64,000 nucleotides of DNA from Emticicia sp051209875 (GCF_051209875.1 NZ_JBNTQY010000001.1:62001-126000), one strand, 5' to 3'; positions 1-8,587 are shown, numbered from the stretch's first letter. The notes: generated by a model not told the origin, from the letters alone. Numbers and translations: made by a program.

Positions 1-557
1 TATGCACATAGTTTAAGAACAATCTCTTTTAATTTATCTCCGTTTCCAACGATGAGTTCGGTTGGAATAATTACTACACCATCTTGTTTTGCCTGAAATC
101 TTTCGTATAACCAAGCTGTCAGTTTTGCAGGGAACGAGGTGGGTGGTGATTGGCGAATACTTTCTTCAACATATTGTAAACCAACTTCGGTTGTGTTTGA
201 TATGACCACTTCAATATCAGCACTTTGTGCTGTTTCAAGAATAGCGTTCCATTCGCTTTGAGCAGAAAGTACACGACTGATGGCAGAGCAGATAATGTTT
301 TCTTCGGTCGGAACACCTTTGTCGATGCCTCTGACACACAAAGTATATAAATTATCTTGTTCTGTAAAAGCATCAGCTCCACCCGAATCAGTTGATTTTA
401 CGACTACAATTCTGCCATTGAAGATCCCTTCTTTATTGGCTTTATCAATAAAATAATCACACAAACCACGAAGCAGAACCCCAGTACCAAATTGGAGAAC
501 TTTTTCAGGAAGTTGGAGTGTTGATGTTTCGGTTAGTAAATTTTTGGAGAGTCTCAT
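1..557 (-). CDS. uxaB: Tagaturonate reductase (altronate oxidoreductase), N-terminal part
   Basis: This is the first 185 codons of a gene that runs off the left edge, so the C-terminal domain is missing. The product would reduce tagaturonate to altronate with NADH in galacturonate breakdown. The ATG at 557-555 opens a frame whose residues from about 20 on read LQFGTGVLLRGLCDYFID, the nucleotide-binding motif of the mannitol dehydrogenase superfamily. VVVKSTDSGGAD and ISNTTEVG follow, both typical of Bacteroidota UxaB. Fructuronate reductase is the main alternative; the GTGVLLRG wording favours UxaB. A candidate promoter lies about 30 bases upstream of the start. Confidence 0.85.
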   Translation of the reverse strand, partial: MRLSKNLLTETSTLQLPEKVLQFGTGVLLRGLCDYFIDKANKEGIFNGRIVVVKSTDSGGADAFTEQDNLYTLCVRGIDKGVPTEENIICSAISRVLSAQSEWNAILETAQSADIEVVISNTTEVGLQYVEESIRQSPPTSFPAKLTAWLYERFQAKQDGVVIIPTELIVGNGDKLKEIVLKLCA

Positions 558-588
558 TAAAAAAACAATATGGATAGATTGAATGTAA

Positions 589-619
589 CAAAAGTAGGTA
601 CTTTCTTGACCTTCATCAA
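589..619 (-). promoter_or_regulatory. Candidate Bacteroidota promoter for uxaB
   Basis: Read on the minus strand, TACTTTTG (596-589) fits the -7 consensus TAnnTTTG. A TTG (619-617) lies 20 bases further upstream, matching the usual -33 spacing. The start codon of uxaB is about 30 bases downstream. Based on motif match only. Confidence 0.5.
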
Positions 620-846
620 CTAAAATTTAGTTAAATTATGATACTTTTTTGTGAATTTAAACTTTTTTTAGGACAAAAAGTATTAGTCTTATCTACCCTC
701 TCTTTTTCTTATACTAAAAACAGCAAATTTCGTCACAAAATTTAACGATAGAACCTACTTAATTTTTCCGTTTATCTAATCTGGATTTGGCAGAAAGGCT
801 TAAAAAGGATATTTTTGCTCAATCATTTAAACTTACTAAACCTTCA

Positions 847-1602
847 ATGGAACAAATTTTTACAACCGCAGCTTTAACAAGCATCATATCGTTGACACTC
901 TTAGAAATTGTATTGGGGGTGGATAATATTATTTTCGTTTCGATTATTTCTTCAAAACTTCCTCACGCAGACCAAAAAAAGGCTCGAAGAGTTGGACTAA
1001 TTATGGCAATGTTTATTCGTATTGCCTTGCTATTTGTGTTAGGTTGGATTTTAGGATTACAAACAGATTTATTTAATTTAAAAGACATCGGATTGCCTTT
1101 CGATTTAGGTTTTAGTGGGAAAGATATTATATTATTGATGGGTGGTCTTTTCTTGTTGTATAAATCAACTTCTGAAATTCACCAAAAATTAGAAGGACAT
1201 GAGGAAAATGTGAGTGGCAAAAAGACTGCTTCTAAACTTTCAAAAGCTGTTTTTGATATTGCTATTATTAATATTGTCTTTTCAATTGACTCTATTATTA
1301 CAGCCATTGGTATGACTGATAATATTATCGTAATGGCAGTTTCTGTTGTACTTTCGACTTTTGCGATGTTGGCTTTTGCTGGAAGTGTAGGCGATTTTGT
1401 GGAAAAACACCCAACAATCAAGATGTTAGCTTTATCTTTCCTTGTAATGATTGGTACTTTACTTGTGGCAGAGGCTTTCAAGGTTCATGTGCCTAAAGGT
1501 TATGTTTATTTCTCAATGGCATTTTCATTTTTGGTGGAAACACTTAATATCAAAATGCGTAAAAATTCAAAACCAGTTAATTTACACGATGAGATTAAAT
1601 AA
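847..1602 (+). CDS. TerC family integral membrane protein
   Basis: Multi-pass membrane protein of the TerC family, linked in other bacteria to metal (manganese) export or tellurite resistance. The N-terminus reads SLTLLEIVLGVDNIIFVSI, the family's first conserved helix with an acidic pair. The second acidic helix, near residue 160, has FSIDSIITAIG. I chose the ATG at 847 because the family motif begins directly after it; an in-frame TTG at 787 would add 20 unsupported residues. About 251 residues, normal for the short TerC form. The transported ion cannot be told from sequence. The next gene follows in the same direction after a repeat-rich gap. Confidence 0.85.
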   Translation: MEQIFTTAALTSIISLTLLEIVLGVDNIIFVSIISSKLPHADQKKARRVGLIMAMFIRIALLFVLGWILGLQTDLFNLKDIGLPFDLGFSGKDIILLMGGLFLLYKSTSEIHQKLEGHEENVSGKKTASKLSKAVFDIAIINIVFSIDSIITAIGMTDNIIVMAVSVVLSTFAMLAFAGSVGDFVEKHPTIKMLALSFLVMIGTLLVAEAFKVHVPKGYVYFSMAFSFLVETLNIKMRKNSKPVNLHDEIK

Positions 1603-1637
1603 TGAGTGAATGAGTGATTGATAGAATGAGTGATTAT
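1603..1637. repeat. Low-complexity tract of TGAGTGA-type words
   Basis: Directly after the stop of the terC-like gene the sequence repeats words such as GAATGAGTGATT with ATTGATAG between them. The 16-bp unit repeated at 50177-50208 is its near relative in the opposite orientation. No coding function is visible. Confidence 0.6.
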
Positions 1638-1707
1638 TAATTTTTTGATTATCAAGAAGTTATCACTGTTAGTTGATTATTGTTCACTATTAATAGAATG
1701 GGTTTTT

Positions 1708-2433
1708 ATGAAGGTATTTTCTTGGATATATACTGGTTGGTGTGCTTTTTGGTTTTTGTTGATTTTTTTGCTTTTGTTTCCTATCGTTTTTATTGCGTTG
1801 CAACGAGAAGAATGGAAGCCCGTGGCTCATTATTGTAATCGAATTTGGGGAAAAACTTTCTTCTTTTTGGTTGGAATGCCAATAAAAGTGACCTACGAAG
1901 TAGAGCTTGATAATAAAAAAGCTTATGTTTTTTGTGCCAATCATTTTAGTTATCTTGATATTGCGATGATGGGCGTGGTTATCAGGAATTTCTTTGCTTT
2001 TATGGGGAAAAGTTCAGCAAAAAACATTCCTTTGTTTGGCTATATGTTTGCCAAACTTCATATACAGGTTGATAGAGCAGATAAAAATAGTCGAATAAAA
2101 GCACTGACACGCTCCATAAAAGCGTTAAAATCTGGAAGGAGTATCATGATTTTTCCAGAAGGTGGTATTCTTTCAACAGGTATTCCTGAAATGGCACAAC
2201 CATTCAAAGACGGTGCTTTTTCGATGGCAATTGAAAACCAAGTACCGATTGTTCCGATTTCGCTGTTGGATAATTATAAGGCAATGCCCGATAAACTTAT
2301 TTCTTGGCATCGTTTACGTGTAATTATTCATAAACCGATTGAAACTATCGGCAAAACAAAGTCAGATATTGATGCTTTGAAAAAACAAGTTTATGAAATA
2401 ATTCAACCAACATTGAATCAATACAAAGATTAA
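1708..2433 (+). CDS. plsC: 1-acyl-sn-glycerol-3-phosphate acyltransferase (PlsC family)
   Basis: Inner-membrane enzyme that acylates lysophosphatidic acid to phosphatidic acid in phospholipid synthesis. A hydrophobic segment near residues 5-33 anchors the protein. The catalytic HX4D motif is NHFSYLD and the substrate-binding motif is FPEGG, in the usual order and spacing. The frame is open from a GTG at 1630, but the ATG at 1708 gives the normal N-terminus (short basic start, then helix), about 241 residues. Some paralogues acylate other lipids, such as ornithine lipids, so the acceptor is inferred. Confidence 0.85.
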   Translation: MKVFSWIYTGWCAFWFLLIFLLLFPIVFIALQREEWKPVAHYCNRIWGKTFFFLVGMPIKVTYEVELDNKKAYVFCANHFSYLDIAMMGVVIRNFFAFMGKSSAKNIPLFGYMFAKLHIQVDRADKNSRIKALTRSIKALKSGRSIMIFPEGGILSTGIPEMAQPFKDGAFSMAIENQVPIVPISLLDNYKAMPDKLISWHRLRVIIHKPIETIGKTKSDIDALKKQVYEIIQPTLNQYKD

Positions 2434-2556
2434 TAACCCTACAATTTTTAAGTTGGAGGTGACAGTTTAAAAACCTAAAATAATAGAATAAATTTATTTT
2501 CTTAAAAGCAAAAAAGATGCTATCGACCACTGTCAATAGTTTATCGACTAACAAAT

Positions 2557-2844
2557 ATGGAAATTGACAAAAAAACAGTTGAAAAGATGGCACATTTAGC
2601 ACGTTTAGAACTGAGCGAGCAAGAAAGTGTAAAAATGGTAGAAGATTTATCAAAAATCTTGAATTGGATGGATCAATTAAAGGAACTTGATACGACTCAT
2701 GTGCAGCCCCTCACACACATGAGTGAGGAGGTAAATGTTTTTAGAGAAGATATTGCAAAAAATGAGCTTTCAAGAGAAAAAGGTTTGAAAAATGCTCCAA
2801 GCCAGAATGGTGAATATTTTCAAGTACCTAAAGTTATAGAATAA
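2557..2844 (+). CDS. gatC: Asp-tRNA(Asn)/Glu-tRNA(Gln) amidotransferase subunit C
   Basis: Small subunit of the GatCAB complex, which converts mischarged Glu-tRNA(Gln) or Asp-tRNA(Asn) to the correct aminoacyl-tRNA. It stabilises GatA. The 95 residues match the family length, and MAHLARLELSEQE followed by LSKILNWMDQLKELDT is the typical N-terminal helical region. The C-terminus has the family's FREDIA and YFQVPKVIE segments; the latter lies in the groove between the partner subunits. gatA and gatB are not adjacent, as is common in this phylum. Confidence 0.93.
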   Translation: MEIDKKTVEKMAHLARLELSEQESVKMVEDLSKILNWMDQLKELDTTHVQPLTHMSEEVNVFREDIAKNELSREKGLKNAPSQNGEYFQVPKVIE

Positions 2845-2850
2845 AAGGCT

Positions 2851-2903
2851 AAAACCTGTAAGGATTGCGAATCGTCGAACCGTTTCAAATCCCTGCAGGT
2901 TTT
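2851..2903. repeat. AAACCTG-type inverted repeat after gatC
   Basis: Arm AAAACCTGTAAGGATT (2851-2866) pairs with AATCCCTGCAGGTTTT (2888-2903) over 16 positions with one mismatch and one G-U pair, loop 21 bases. A T-run follows on the plus strand, so it may terminate gatC. A hairpin of the same wording lies between aspartate kinase and serS at 53421-53453. Confidence 0.65.
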
Positions 2904-2962
2904 TTTATGGTGCTACGCAATTTGATGTTTTGAGGCTCTGCCGAAACAAAATAAACTAATAG

Positions 2963-3505
2963 CTAATAAATAATGATAGACATCAGTTGGATAAGAATCG
3001 TATTAGGCATAAAGCTTTTGTTATAGGTAGCTAAAACTAAGGACAAAACAGCTAAAACCATCCAAGAACCTACTGCCGAACGACCTTTGATTAATCCAAA
3101 AATACCAATCAATAAAACCAAAGGAATCGCAATCATTGATACATATTGCAATACTTTGAGATTGTTGGTAAATTGTACAAAAGCAAAAACCACAAAACCA
3201 ATAGCTATAATAAGATAAGCAATATTTTTTTCGACAGGTTTGCTTAGTACTAAATAGATACTAACTAAAACCAAGCAAAACGCCCCAACAGTGCCTGCTA
3301 AATGTTGAAAAAACTCAGAAATAGGAATGGCTTGAGAATAACCTAAAAAGCGAATAACTCCGAAAAAAGCAGCAGCTGTAACTGACAAAATGAATGCTTC
3401 CCAAAGTAAACAAGTTGCTAATTCAAGTTTAAGTAAATATTTGAAAAATACAAAAGCTCCGACGAGTGTCAGCACGGCGTCGGAGATAACATGGGAGAGT
3501 TCCAT
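2963..3505 (-). CDS. Six-helix membrane protein of unknown function
   Basis: I do not recognise a functional family. The 180-residue protein is almost entirely hydrophobic, with about six predicted membrane segments (near residues 5-26, 33-58, 66-88, 94-113, 120-143 and 148-170) and short polar loops. No catalytic motif or metal-ligand cluster stands out. It begins at an ATG (3505-3503) and is followed on the same strand side by the ROK kinase, whose 3' end is 75 bases away and which is transcribed in the same direction towards it. It could be a small integral membrane accessory protein. Confidence 0.7.
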   Translation of the reverse strand: MELSHVISDAVLTLVGAFVFFKYLLKLELATCLLWEAFILSVTAAAFFGVIRFLGYSQAIPISEFFQHLAGTVGAFCLVLVSIYLVLSKPVEKNIAYLIIAIGFVVFAFVQFTNNLKVLQYVSMIAIPLVLLIGIFGLIKGRSAVGSWMVLAVLSLVLATYNKSFMPNTILIQLMSIIIY

Positions 3506-3579
3506 TTGTTTAAAGGCTTAGAGTTGAGTAAAATATCTTCGAGAAATATTCTCAAATCCTGTATCTGAAATCTCGCATC

Positions 3580-4491
3580 TCAAAAACACAAACTGGCTGC
3601 ACCCAATAAGCCTGCATCATTTCCAAGCGTAGCTTTTTTGATGATTAGCGTATTTAAGTAGTAAGGTGTCAACCAATATTCTAATTGTTTATTGATGGCA
3701 GGCATGATATAGTCAAAAGAAGCTGAAAGACCACCACCAACTAAAATAGTTGTAATATCTAAAATTCGAATCATCGAAACCAAGGCATTGCCTAACATTT
3801 CGCCAACTTCATCAAATATTTTTTGAGCTAATTCATCACCTTCTGCTGCTGCTGCTACCAAACCTGTTGTCGAAATAGTACCATCATCAGGGAGTTGCGT
3901 TTTGCCAGTATATGATTTTCTCATCGAATTGGCTAAGTCAAGCAATTCATTTTTGCCAATATTTCTTTCTAAAACTTTACCATTTTTAGAAGGAACATGG
4001 CCTGGTTCCATGGCATTTCCGCCACCGCCTTTGAATACTTGTTTGTCAATAATGGCTGCACCACCCACGCCAGTTCCAAGCGTAACCATGATATAATCTT
4101 CTGGAATCGAATCGTCTTCACCAAAATAATACTCGCCTAAAGCAGCAGCGTTTGCATCATTTTCTAAGAAGAAATCGCATTTTGGGAAGCGTTCCTTTAA
4201 ATAAGGAATAATTGGTGTGCCGTTGATTTCAGGAATTGCCGTAATCTCCACAAGCGTTGAGCGGTCACGGGTAATAAGTCCAGGAACACCAATACCACAT
4301 TTTTCGACATTTTTGTTTTCAATTAACTGAATTGAAATAGCATCGCCCAGGCGTTCAACAAAATGCCCTGATTTTCGCCAACTTGCGGTATCGTGGCTAT
4401 AAAAATTTGAAAGCTTACCTGTTTGGGCTTCAACAATGCCCATTTTGACGTTTGTGCCGCCCACATCAATTCCTAAGTATTCGGTTGCCAT
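3580..4491 (-). CDS. ROK family sugar kinase (glucokinase-like)
   Basis: Cytosolic kinase that phosphorylates a hexose with ATP. The N-terminal phosphate-binding motif is GIDVGGTNVKMG. The middle has LENDANAAALGEYYFGE with the catalytic Asp of the ROK family, then TLGTGVGGAAI. The GH pair of the usual ROK zinc motif is present (EPGHV), but the cysteines expected after it (CxCGxxGC) are absent and the stretch reads VLERNIGKNELL instead. The 303 residues are the normal length. Glucose is the likely substrate, but ROK enzymes also act on fructose, allose or ManNAc. Confidence 0.85.
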   Translation of the reverse strand: MATEYLGIDVGGTNVKMGIVEAQTGKLSNFYSHDTASWRKSGHFVERLGDAISIQLIENKNVEKCGIGVPGLITRDRSTLVEITAIPEINGTPIIPYLKERFPKCDFFLENDANAAALGEYYFGEDDSIPEDYIMVTLGTGVGGAAIIDKQVFKGGGGNAMEPGHVPSKNGKVLERNIGKNELLDLANSMRKSYTGKTQLPDDGTISTTGLVAAAAEGDELAQKIFDEVGEMLGNALVSMIRILDITTILVGGGLSASFDYIMPAINKQLEYWLTPYYLNTLIIKKATLGNDAGLLGAASLCF

Positions 4492-4520
4492 TTAGCGTAA
4501 AATTATAGTTTTTAATAGGT

Positions 4521-4528
4521 CAAATATA
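4521..4528 (-). promoter_or_regulatory. Candidate -7 box for the ROK kinase gene
   Basis: On the minus strand the sequence reads TATATTTG, a full match to TAnnTTTG, 30 bases ahead of the start codon. No good -33 TTTG was found at the right distance, so this is a weak call. Confidence 0.35.
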
Positions 4529-4540
4529 AATGTTTTTCAG

Positions 4541-4575
4541 GAATTAGGAATTAGGTTTGTAGGAATTAGTCTAAT
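4541..4575. repeat. Low-complexity tract of GAATTAG words
   Basis: Intergenic sequence made of repeated GAATTAG/GAATTAGG words between the ROK kinase start and the SDR gene stop. Similar wording reappears inside ileS at 10967-11000. Confidence 0.6.
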
Positions 4576-4642
4576 TATTTTCTTTAAATGGGTTTTTAAC
4601 TCGCAAATCTAATTTCTAAAACCTACTTCCTAAGAGCTAAAA

Positions 4643-5347
4643 TCAAATATCTCCTTCTTGTGGTCGCATAACAATATCTTCAATAACGGCATTTTTTGAA
4701 AGAGAAAAGGCACTCCAAATGGTTTGAGCAACGTCTGTTACTGTCATAAACCTTTCTTTTGGAATTCCAGCTCCAGCCCAACTATCGGTATATACAGCCC
4801 CGGGCATAATTGAAGTTACTTTTACACCAAAAGCCTTCATTTCTTCACGTAAAACTTTGCTGAATCCTAACAAAGCAAACTTTGAAATGCTATATGAACC
4901 ACCATTAGGATAAGCTTTTAAACTTGCTACTGAACAAATATTAAATATATGACCGCTTTTTTGTTCAATCATTTTTGGCGTTAAACCACGAGTAAGATAA
5001 TAAGCACTATATAGATTAGTTTCGATGAGTTGTTCTAAAATACCATCGGCCTCTTCGTGTACATTTCCTGGAATGAAAGCACCTGCATTATTGACTAAAA
5101 CCCCAATTTCTTGATTGAGGGAAAGAATAAAATCTGTAAAAGCAAAAACTTGAGTTTTTATTGATAAATCTGCTTGCTTAATAAAGCATTTTACAGCATA
5201 TTTTTTTTCGATAAATACTTTTAAATCAAGTAAATCTGCTTCTTTTCGAGCAGAAACTACTACGTCAAAACCATTCTGAGCAAATATCTCCACTATTGCT
5301 TTACCTATGCCTCTTGTTCCGCCAGAAACTATCGCTAATTTTTGCAT
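4643..5347 (-). CDS. Short-chain dehydrogenase/reductase (3-ketoacyl-ACP reductase type)
   Basis: Cytosolic NAD(P)-dependent oxidoreductase of the classical SDR fold. The N-terminal glycine motif is SGGTRGIGKAI. NNAG follows near residue 87. The catalytic Ser lies in NICSVAS, and the Tyr-Lys pair is in GGSYSISKFA. At 234 residues it fits the classical family. It resembles FabG but stands alone rather than in a fatty-acid operon, so the substrate is uncertain. It is divergent from the mlaE gene, with a 128-base shared upstream region. Confidence 0.85.
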   Translation of the reverse strand: MQKLAIVSGGTRGIGKAIVEIFAQNGFDVVVSARKEADLLDLKVFIEKKYAVKCFIKQADLSIKTQVFAFTDFILSLNQEIGVLVNNAGAFIPGNVHEEADGILEQLIETNLYSAYYLTRGLTPKMIEQKSGHIFNICSVASLKAYPNGGSYSISKFALLGFSKVLREEMKAFGVKVTSIMPGAVYTDSWAGAGIPKERFMTVTDVAQTIWSAFSLSKNAVIEDIVMRPQEGDI

Positions 5348-5400
5348 GATTATTGTTTAATCTATTTTATTGATTCAATATCGAGGCTTATTTTGTGAAA

Positions 5401-5430
5401 AACCTTCAATCTTGAACCTTCAACCTTGAA
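5401..5430. repeat. Low-complexity tract of CAACCTTGAA words
   Basis: Repeats of AACCTTCAA and CTTGAACCTT alternate just upstream of the candidate mlaE promoter, in the shared region between the SDR gene and mlaE. Confidence 0.55.
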
Positions 5431-5438
5431 CAAATCGT

Positions 5439-5446
5439 TATCTTTG
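5439..5446 (+). promoter_or_regulatory. Candidate -7 box for mlaE-mlaF
   Basis: TATCTTTG matches TAnnTTTG exactly and lies 29 bases before the mlaE start codon. The nearest TTG is 24 bases upstream, longer than ideal, so the -33 part is weak. Confidence 0.45.
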
Positions 5447-5475
5447 CAAATAACGCAAATTTTTAGGCAAAAACT

Positions 5476-6207
5476 ATGTTATCAGTCGTAGGAAGATATT
5501 TTATATTTCTCGGGAAATTGTTTACCCGACGTGAAACTTTCAAAGTTTATTGGGAGCGATTTATAGATGAATGTATAGGCATTGGTGTCAGTTCAGTCTT
5601 TATTGTAGCAATTGTAGCCGTTTTTATTGGTGCGGTGGTTTGTGTACAAACAAAGGCGAACTTGGTTAGCCCGTTTGTGCCAGTATATATTGTAAGTAAT
5701 ATTGTACGTGATATGACTTTGCTTGAACTGTCATCAACATTTATGTGTGTGGTTTTGGCAGGAAAAGTTGGCTCAAATATCGCAGGAGAATTAGGTACAA
5801 TGAAGATAACAGAGCAAATTGATGCCCTTGAAGTGATGGGAATCAATTCAGCATCTTATATGGTTTTACCTAAGTTATTAGCTGCGGTTTTTACATTTCC
5901 TTTATTAGCTATTATTTCAGGTTTTTTAGGAATTTTGGGAGGCTACTTAGCGGGTACACTTTCGGGCATTATTACTCCCGAAGATTATATTTATGGGATT
6001 CGTTTTTCATTTATTCCATTCAATGTCTTTATTGCCATTATTAAAGCCATTGTTTTTGGTTTTTTAATTTCAACTATTTCTGCCTTTCAAGGCTATAATA
6101 CACGTGGTGGAGCTTTGGAAGTTGGGCAAGCCAGTACGTCAGCAGTAACAAATAGCTGTATTGCCGTCTTGATAGCTGATTATCTTTTAGCAGAGCTGTT
6201 AACCTAA
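5476..6207 (+). CDS. mlaE: MlaE family lipid ABC transporter permease
   Basis: Inner-membrane permease of an Mla-type ABC importer that moves phospholipids between the membranes. The 243 residues contain about five hydrophobic segments. The family's central conserved stretch is present near residue 100: GELGTMKITEQIDALEVMGI, which contacts the ATPase. IGAVVCVQTKANL near residue 50 also fits. The partner ATPase gene follows in the same direction after 81 bases. No MlaD/MCE-domain substrate-binding protein is adjacent. Confidence 0.9.
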   Translation: MLSVVGRYFIFLGKLFTRRETFKVYWERFIDECIGIGVSSVFIVAIVAVFIGAVVCVQTKANLVSPFVPVYIVSNIVRDMTLLELSSTFMCVVLAGKVGSNIAGELGTMKITEQIDALEVMGINSASYMVLPKLLAAVFTFPLLAIISGFLGILGGYLAGTLSGIITPEDYIYGIRFSFIPFNVFIAIIKAIVFGFLISTISAFQGYNTRGGALEVGQASTSAVTNSCIAVLIADYLLAELLT

Positions 6208-6244
6208 TTTTAAATGAGCCAATGATAATGAGTAAATGCAAAGC

Positions 6245-6276
6245 CATTTTTCATTATCCATTATCCATTTTTCATT
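6245..6276. repeat. Low-complexity tract of CATTATCCATT words
   Basis: Repeats of CATT, TATCCATT and TTTTCATT fill the gap between mlaE and mlaF. Confidence 0.55.
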
Positions 6277-6288
6277 AAAATTCTTAAA

Positions 6289-7059
6289 ATGATTGAAATA
6301 AAAAATATATCAAAATCTTTTGATGGCCGTCAAGTTTTAGACAATGTGAGTGGCATTTTCAAAAAAGGAGAAACAAGTTTAGTTATCGGAGCAAGTGGTA
6401 CAGGAAAAAGCGTTCTCTTGAAATGTATGCTTGATTTGGTGCGTCCAGAAACAGGGGCAACACTTTATGATGGCCGAGATTTTTATATTGGTGAGGAAGA
6501 TGATAAAAAGGATATTCGCCGAGAAATGGGCGTTCTTTTTCAAGGTGGAGCATTATTTGACTCGAAAACAGTTCACCAAAATATCCAATTCCCTTTAGAT
6601 ATGCTCACCACAATGGGTGAAGGAGAAAAAAAAGACCGTGTAGAATTTTGCTTACATCGAGTTGGCTTGGATGGAACAGGAAGTAGAATGCCATCAGAGA
6701 TTTCGGGCGGAATGAAAAAACGTGTAGGTATTGCCCGAGCTATCGTAATGAATCCAAAATATTTGTTTTGTGATGAACCAAACTCTGGTCTTGACCCTCT
6801 GACTTCTATCAAAATAGATGAGTTAATCAAAGAAATTACAGATGAATTTAATATTACGACGGTTGTTATTACACATGATATGAATTCTGTACTTTCAATC
6901 GGCGATTATATAATGTTTTTATATAAAGGAAAAAAAGTATGGGAAGGCAATAGTCAAACAATTTTAGGCGAGACCGTTCCTGAATTAGAAGAATTTGTAT
7001 TTTGTAATAAAGCTCTTAGCTTGATGCGAGCGAAGGGGGGTACAAATAAAAAGGCTTAG
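6289..7059 (+). CDS. mlaF: MlaF family lipid ABC transporter ATP-binding protein
   Basis: Cytosolic ATPase that energises the MlaE permease. Walker A is GASGTGKS (about residue 37). The Q-loop is in VLFQGG, the ABC signature is SGGMKKRVGIARA, Walker B is YLFCDEPNSGLDP, and the switch His is in VITHDM. At 256 residues it is full length. The gene ends inside a strong hairpin terminator, so mlaE-mlaF form a two-gene unit and the MCE-domain partner must be encoded elsewhere. Confidence 0.92.
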   Translation: MIEIKNISKSFDGRQVLDNVSGIFKKGETSLVIGASGTGKSVLLKCMLDLVRPETGATLYDGRDFYIGEEDDKKDIRREMGVLFQGGALFDSKTVHQNIQFPLDMLTTMGEGEKKDRVEFCLHRVGLDGTGSRMPSEISGGMKKRVGIARAIVMNPKYLFCDEPNSGLDPLTSIKIDELIKEITDEFNITTVVITHDMNSVLSIGDYIMFLYKGKKVWEGNSQTILGETVPELEEFVFCNKALSLMRAKGGTNKKA

Positions 7060-7080
7060 AAAATCATTTTCTAAGCCTTT
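7050..7080 (+). terminator. Rho-independent terminator of mlaE-mlaF
   Basis: A perfect 14-bp stem (7050-7063 with 7067-7080, arm AAAGGCTTAGAAAA) with a TCA loop is followed by TTATTT. The stop codon of mlaF lies within the left arm. Confidence 0.85.
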
Positions 7081-7215
7081 TTATTTACCGAGAAATCTTT
7101 AAAATTAGAAAAAACTTTAACAAAAATTGAAAAGACTAATATTTTGGGGCCATACAAAACGCTACAAAAATATTTTTTATATCTTCGTAGAAGCATCAAT
7201 CAAACTACAAACCCT

Positions 7216-8502
7216 ATGCCTTCTCGCCGTAACTTTTTAAGCAAAGCCGCCTTTGTAGCTGGCTCTTCGTTGATTCCAACATTGAAAGCATTTTCGATGG
7301 ATGATTTATTGAAAATCGAACATTTAGGTCGAAATAAAACTGCTTTTGAACTCGCAATCGATGAAGATTATTGGTGGCAGATTCAGCAAGCTTATACTGT
7401 TTCTCCGCAAATTATCAACTTAAATAATGGTGGCGTAAGCCCTTCGCCTTCTGTTGTGCAGAATGCTGTTGAACGCTACAATAAACTCGCCAACGAAGCA
7501 CCAAGCTATTATATGTGGCGAATATTAGATCAAGGGCGAGAACCTTTGCGTGAAAATTTAGCAAAATACTCAGGCGTATCTCCCGAAGAAATTGCTATTA
7601 ATCGTAATGCTACTGAGGCTCTTGATACTGTAATTATGGGTTTGCCTTTGCAAAAAGGCGACGAAATTATCATGTCTCGCTACGATTACCCTAATATGCT
7701 TCATGCTTGGAGACAAAGAGAACTAAGAGAAGGGTTGAAAATAAACTATGTTGAACTTGATTTACCTGCGGAAGATAATGACCTGATATTGAAAAAGTAT
7801 GTTGAACAAATGACTCCACGTACGAAAGTTGTTCATATCACTCATATTATTAATTGGAACGGACAGATTTTGCCTGCCAAACGTATTGCAGAAGAGGCTC
7901 ATAAACGGGGTATTGAAGTTTTGGTTGATGGAGCTCATTCGTTTGCTCATTTAGAATATAAAATTACAGATTTAGATTGCGATTATTTTGGCACGAGTTT
8001 GCATAAATGGCTTTCAGCTCCCATCGGTTCGGGAATGCTTTGGGTAAAAAAAGAGAAAATCAGCAAAGTTTTTCCATTGATTCCCAATGATAAACCTAAT
8101 TCGGATAATATTCGCAAGTTTGAAAACCTCGGTACTCGTCCCTTTATGATTGAGCAAGCCATTGGACAAGCACTTAATTTTCAGCTCGCTATCGGGAATG
8201 CTCGAAAAGAAGCACGTTTACGCTTCTTGAAAGATTATTGGGCAAAAGAGGCGGAGAAAATGCCAAAAATAAAGATGAATACTTCGCTAAAGCCAGAGTT
8301 TTCGGGAGCGTTGGCTCATTTTGGTGTGGAAGGCTTAGATGCAGGAAAGATAGAAAACGAGTTGTTTTCAAAATACAAAATTCATACCTCGCCTATTAAA
8401 TGGGAGAAATTGGATGGTGTGCGAGTTACGCCACATGTTTATACATCTTTACGAGATTTAGACAGATTATTGGAGGGTGTCCAGTACTTATCTAAACTAT
8501 AA
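7216..8502 (+). CDS. Tat-exported PLP-dependent aminotransferase class V enzyme (isopenicillin-N epimerase-like)
   Basis: Fold-type I PLP enzyme of the class V group (cysteine desulfurase / isopenicillin N epimerase relatives). The N-terminus PSRRNFLSKAAFVAGSS is a twin-arginine signal, implying export of the folded holoenzyme to the periplasm. The PLP lysine lies in GTSLHKWLSAP, preceded by DGAHSFAH with the cofactor-binding Asp. ATEALDTVIMGL is the phosphate-loop region. I chose the ATG at 7216 because the Tat signal starts there; the frame is open 24 codons further upstream. The substrate is unknown. Confidence 0.85.
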   Translation: MPSRRNFLSKAAFVAGSSLIPTLKAFSMDDLLKIEHLGRNKTAFELAIDEDYWWQIQQAYTVSPQIINLNNGGVSPSPSVVQNAVERYNKLANEAPSYYMWRILDQGREPLRENLAKYSGVSPEEIAINRNATEALDTVIMGLPLQKGDEIIMSRYDYPNMLHAWRQRELREGLKINYVELDLPAEDNDLILKKYVEQMTPRTKVVHITHIINWNGQILPAKRIAEEAHKRGIEVLVDGAHSFAHLEYKITDLDCDYFGTSLHKWLSAPIGSGMLWVKKEKISKVFPLIPNDKPNSDNIRKFENLGTRPFMIEQAIGQALNFQLAIGNARKEARLRFLKDYWAKEAEKMPKIKMNTSLKPEFSGALAHFGVEGLDAGKIENELFSKYKIHTSPIKWEKLDGVRVTPHVYTSLRDLDRLLEGVQYLSKL

Positions 8503-8556
8503 ATAATTGAAAGTTAGTTGTTTTTTATTATTGGAGCTTTTCATCTTGAAATATAT

Positions 8557-8587
8557 AAATAAGGGCGAAAAACTTTCGCCCTTATTT
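8557..8587. terminator. Bidirectional terminator between convergent genes
   Basis: A perfect 14-bp stem (8557-8570 with 8574-8587, core AAGGGCGAAA) with an AAC loop lies between the PLP-enzyme gene and the convergent triple-globin gene. A- and T-rich flanks allow it to work both ways. Confidence 0.85.

Noticed and set aside
787..846. TTG start giving 20 more residues to the TerC protein
   Set aside because: The extra residues do not match the family, and the ATG at 847 directly precedes the conserved first helix.
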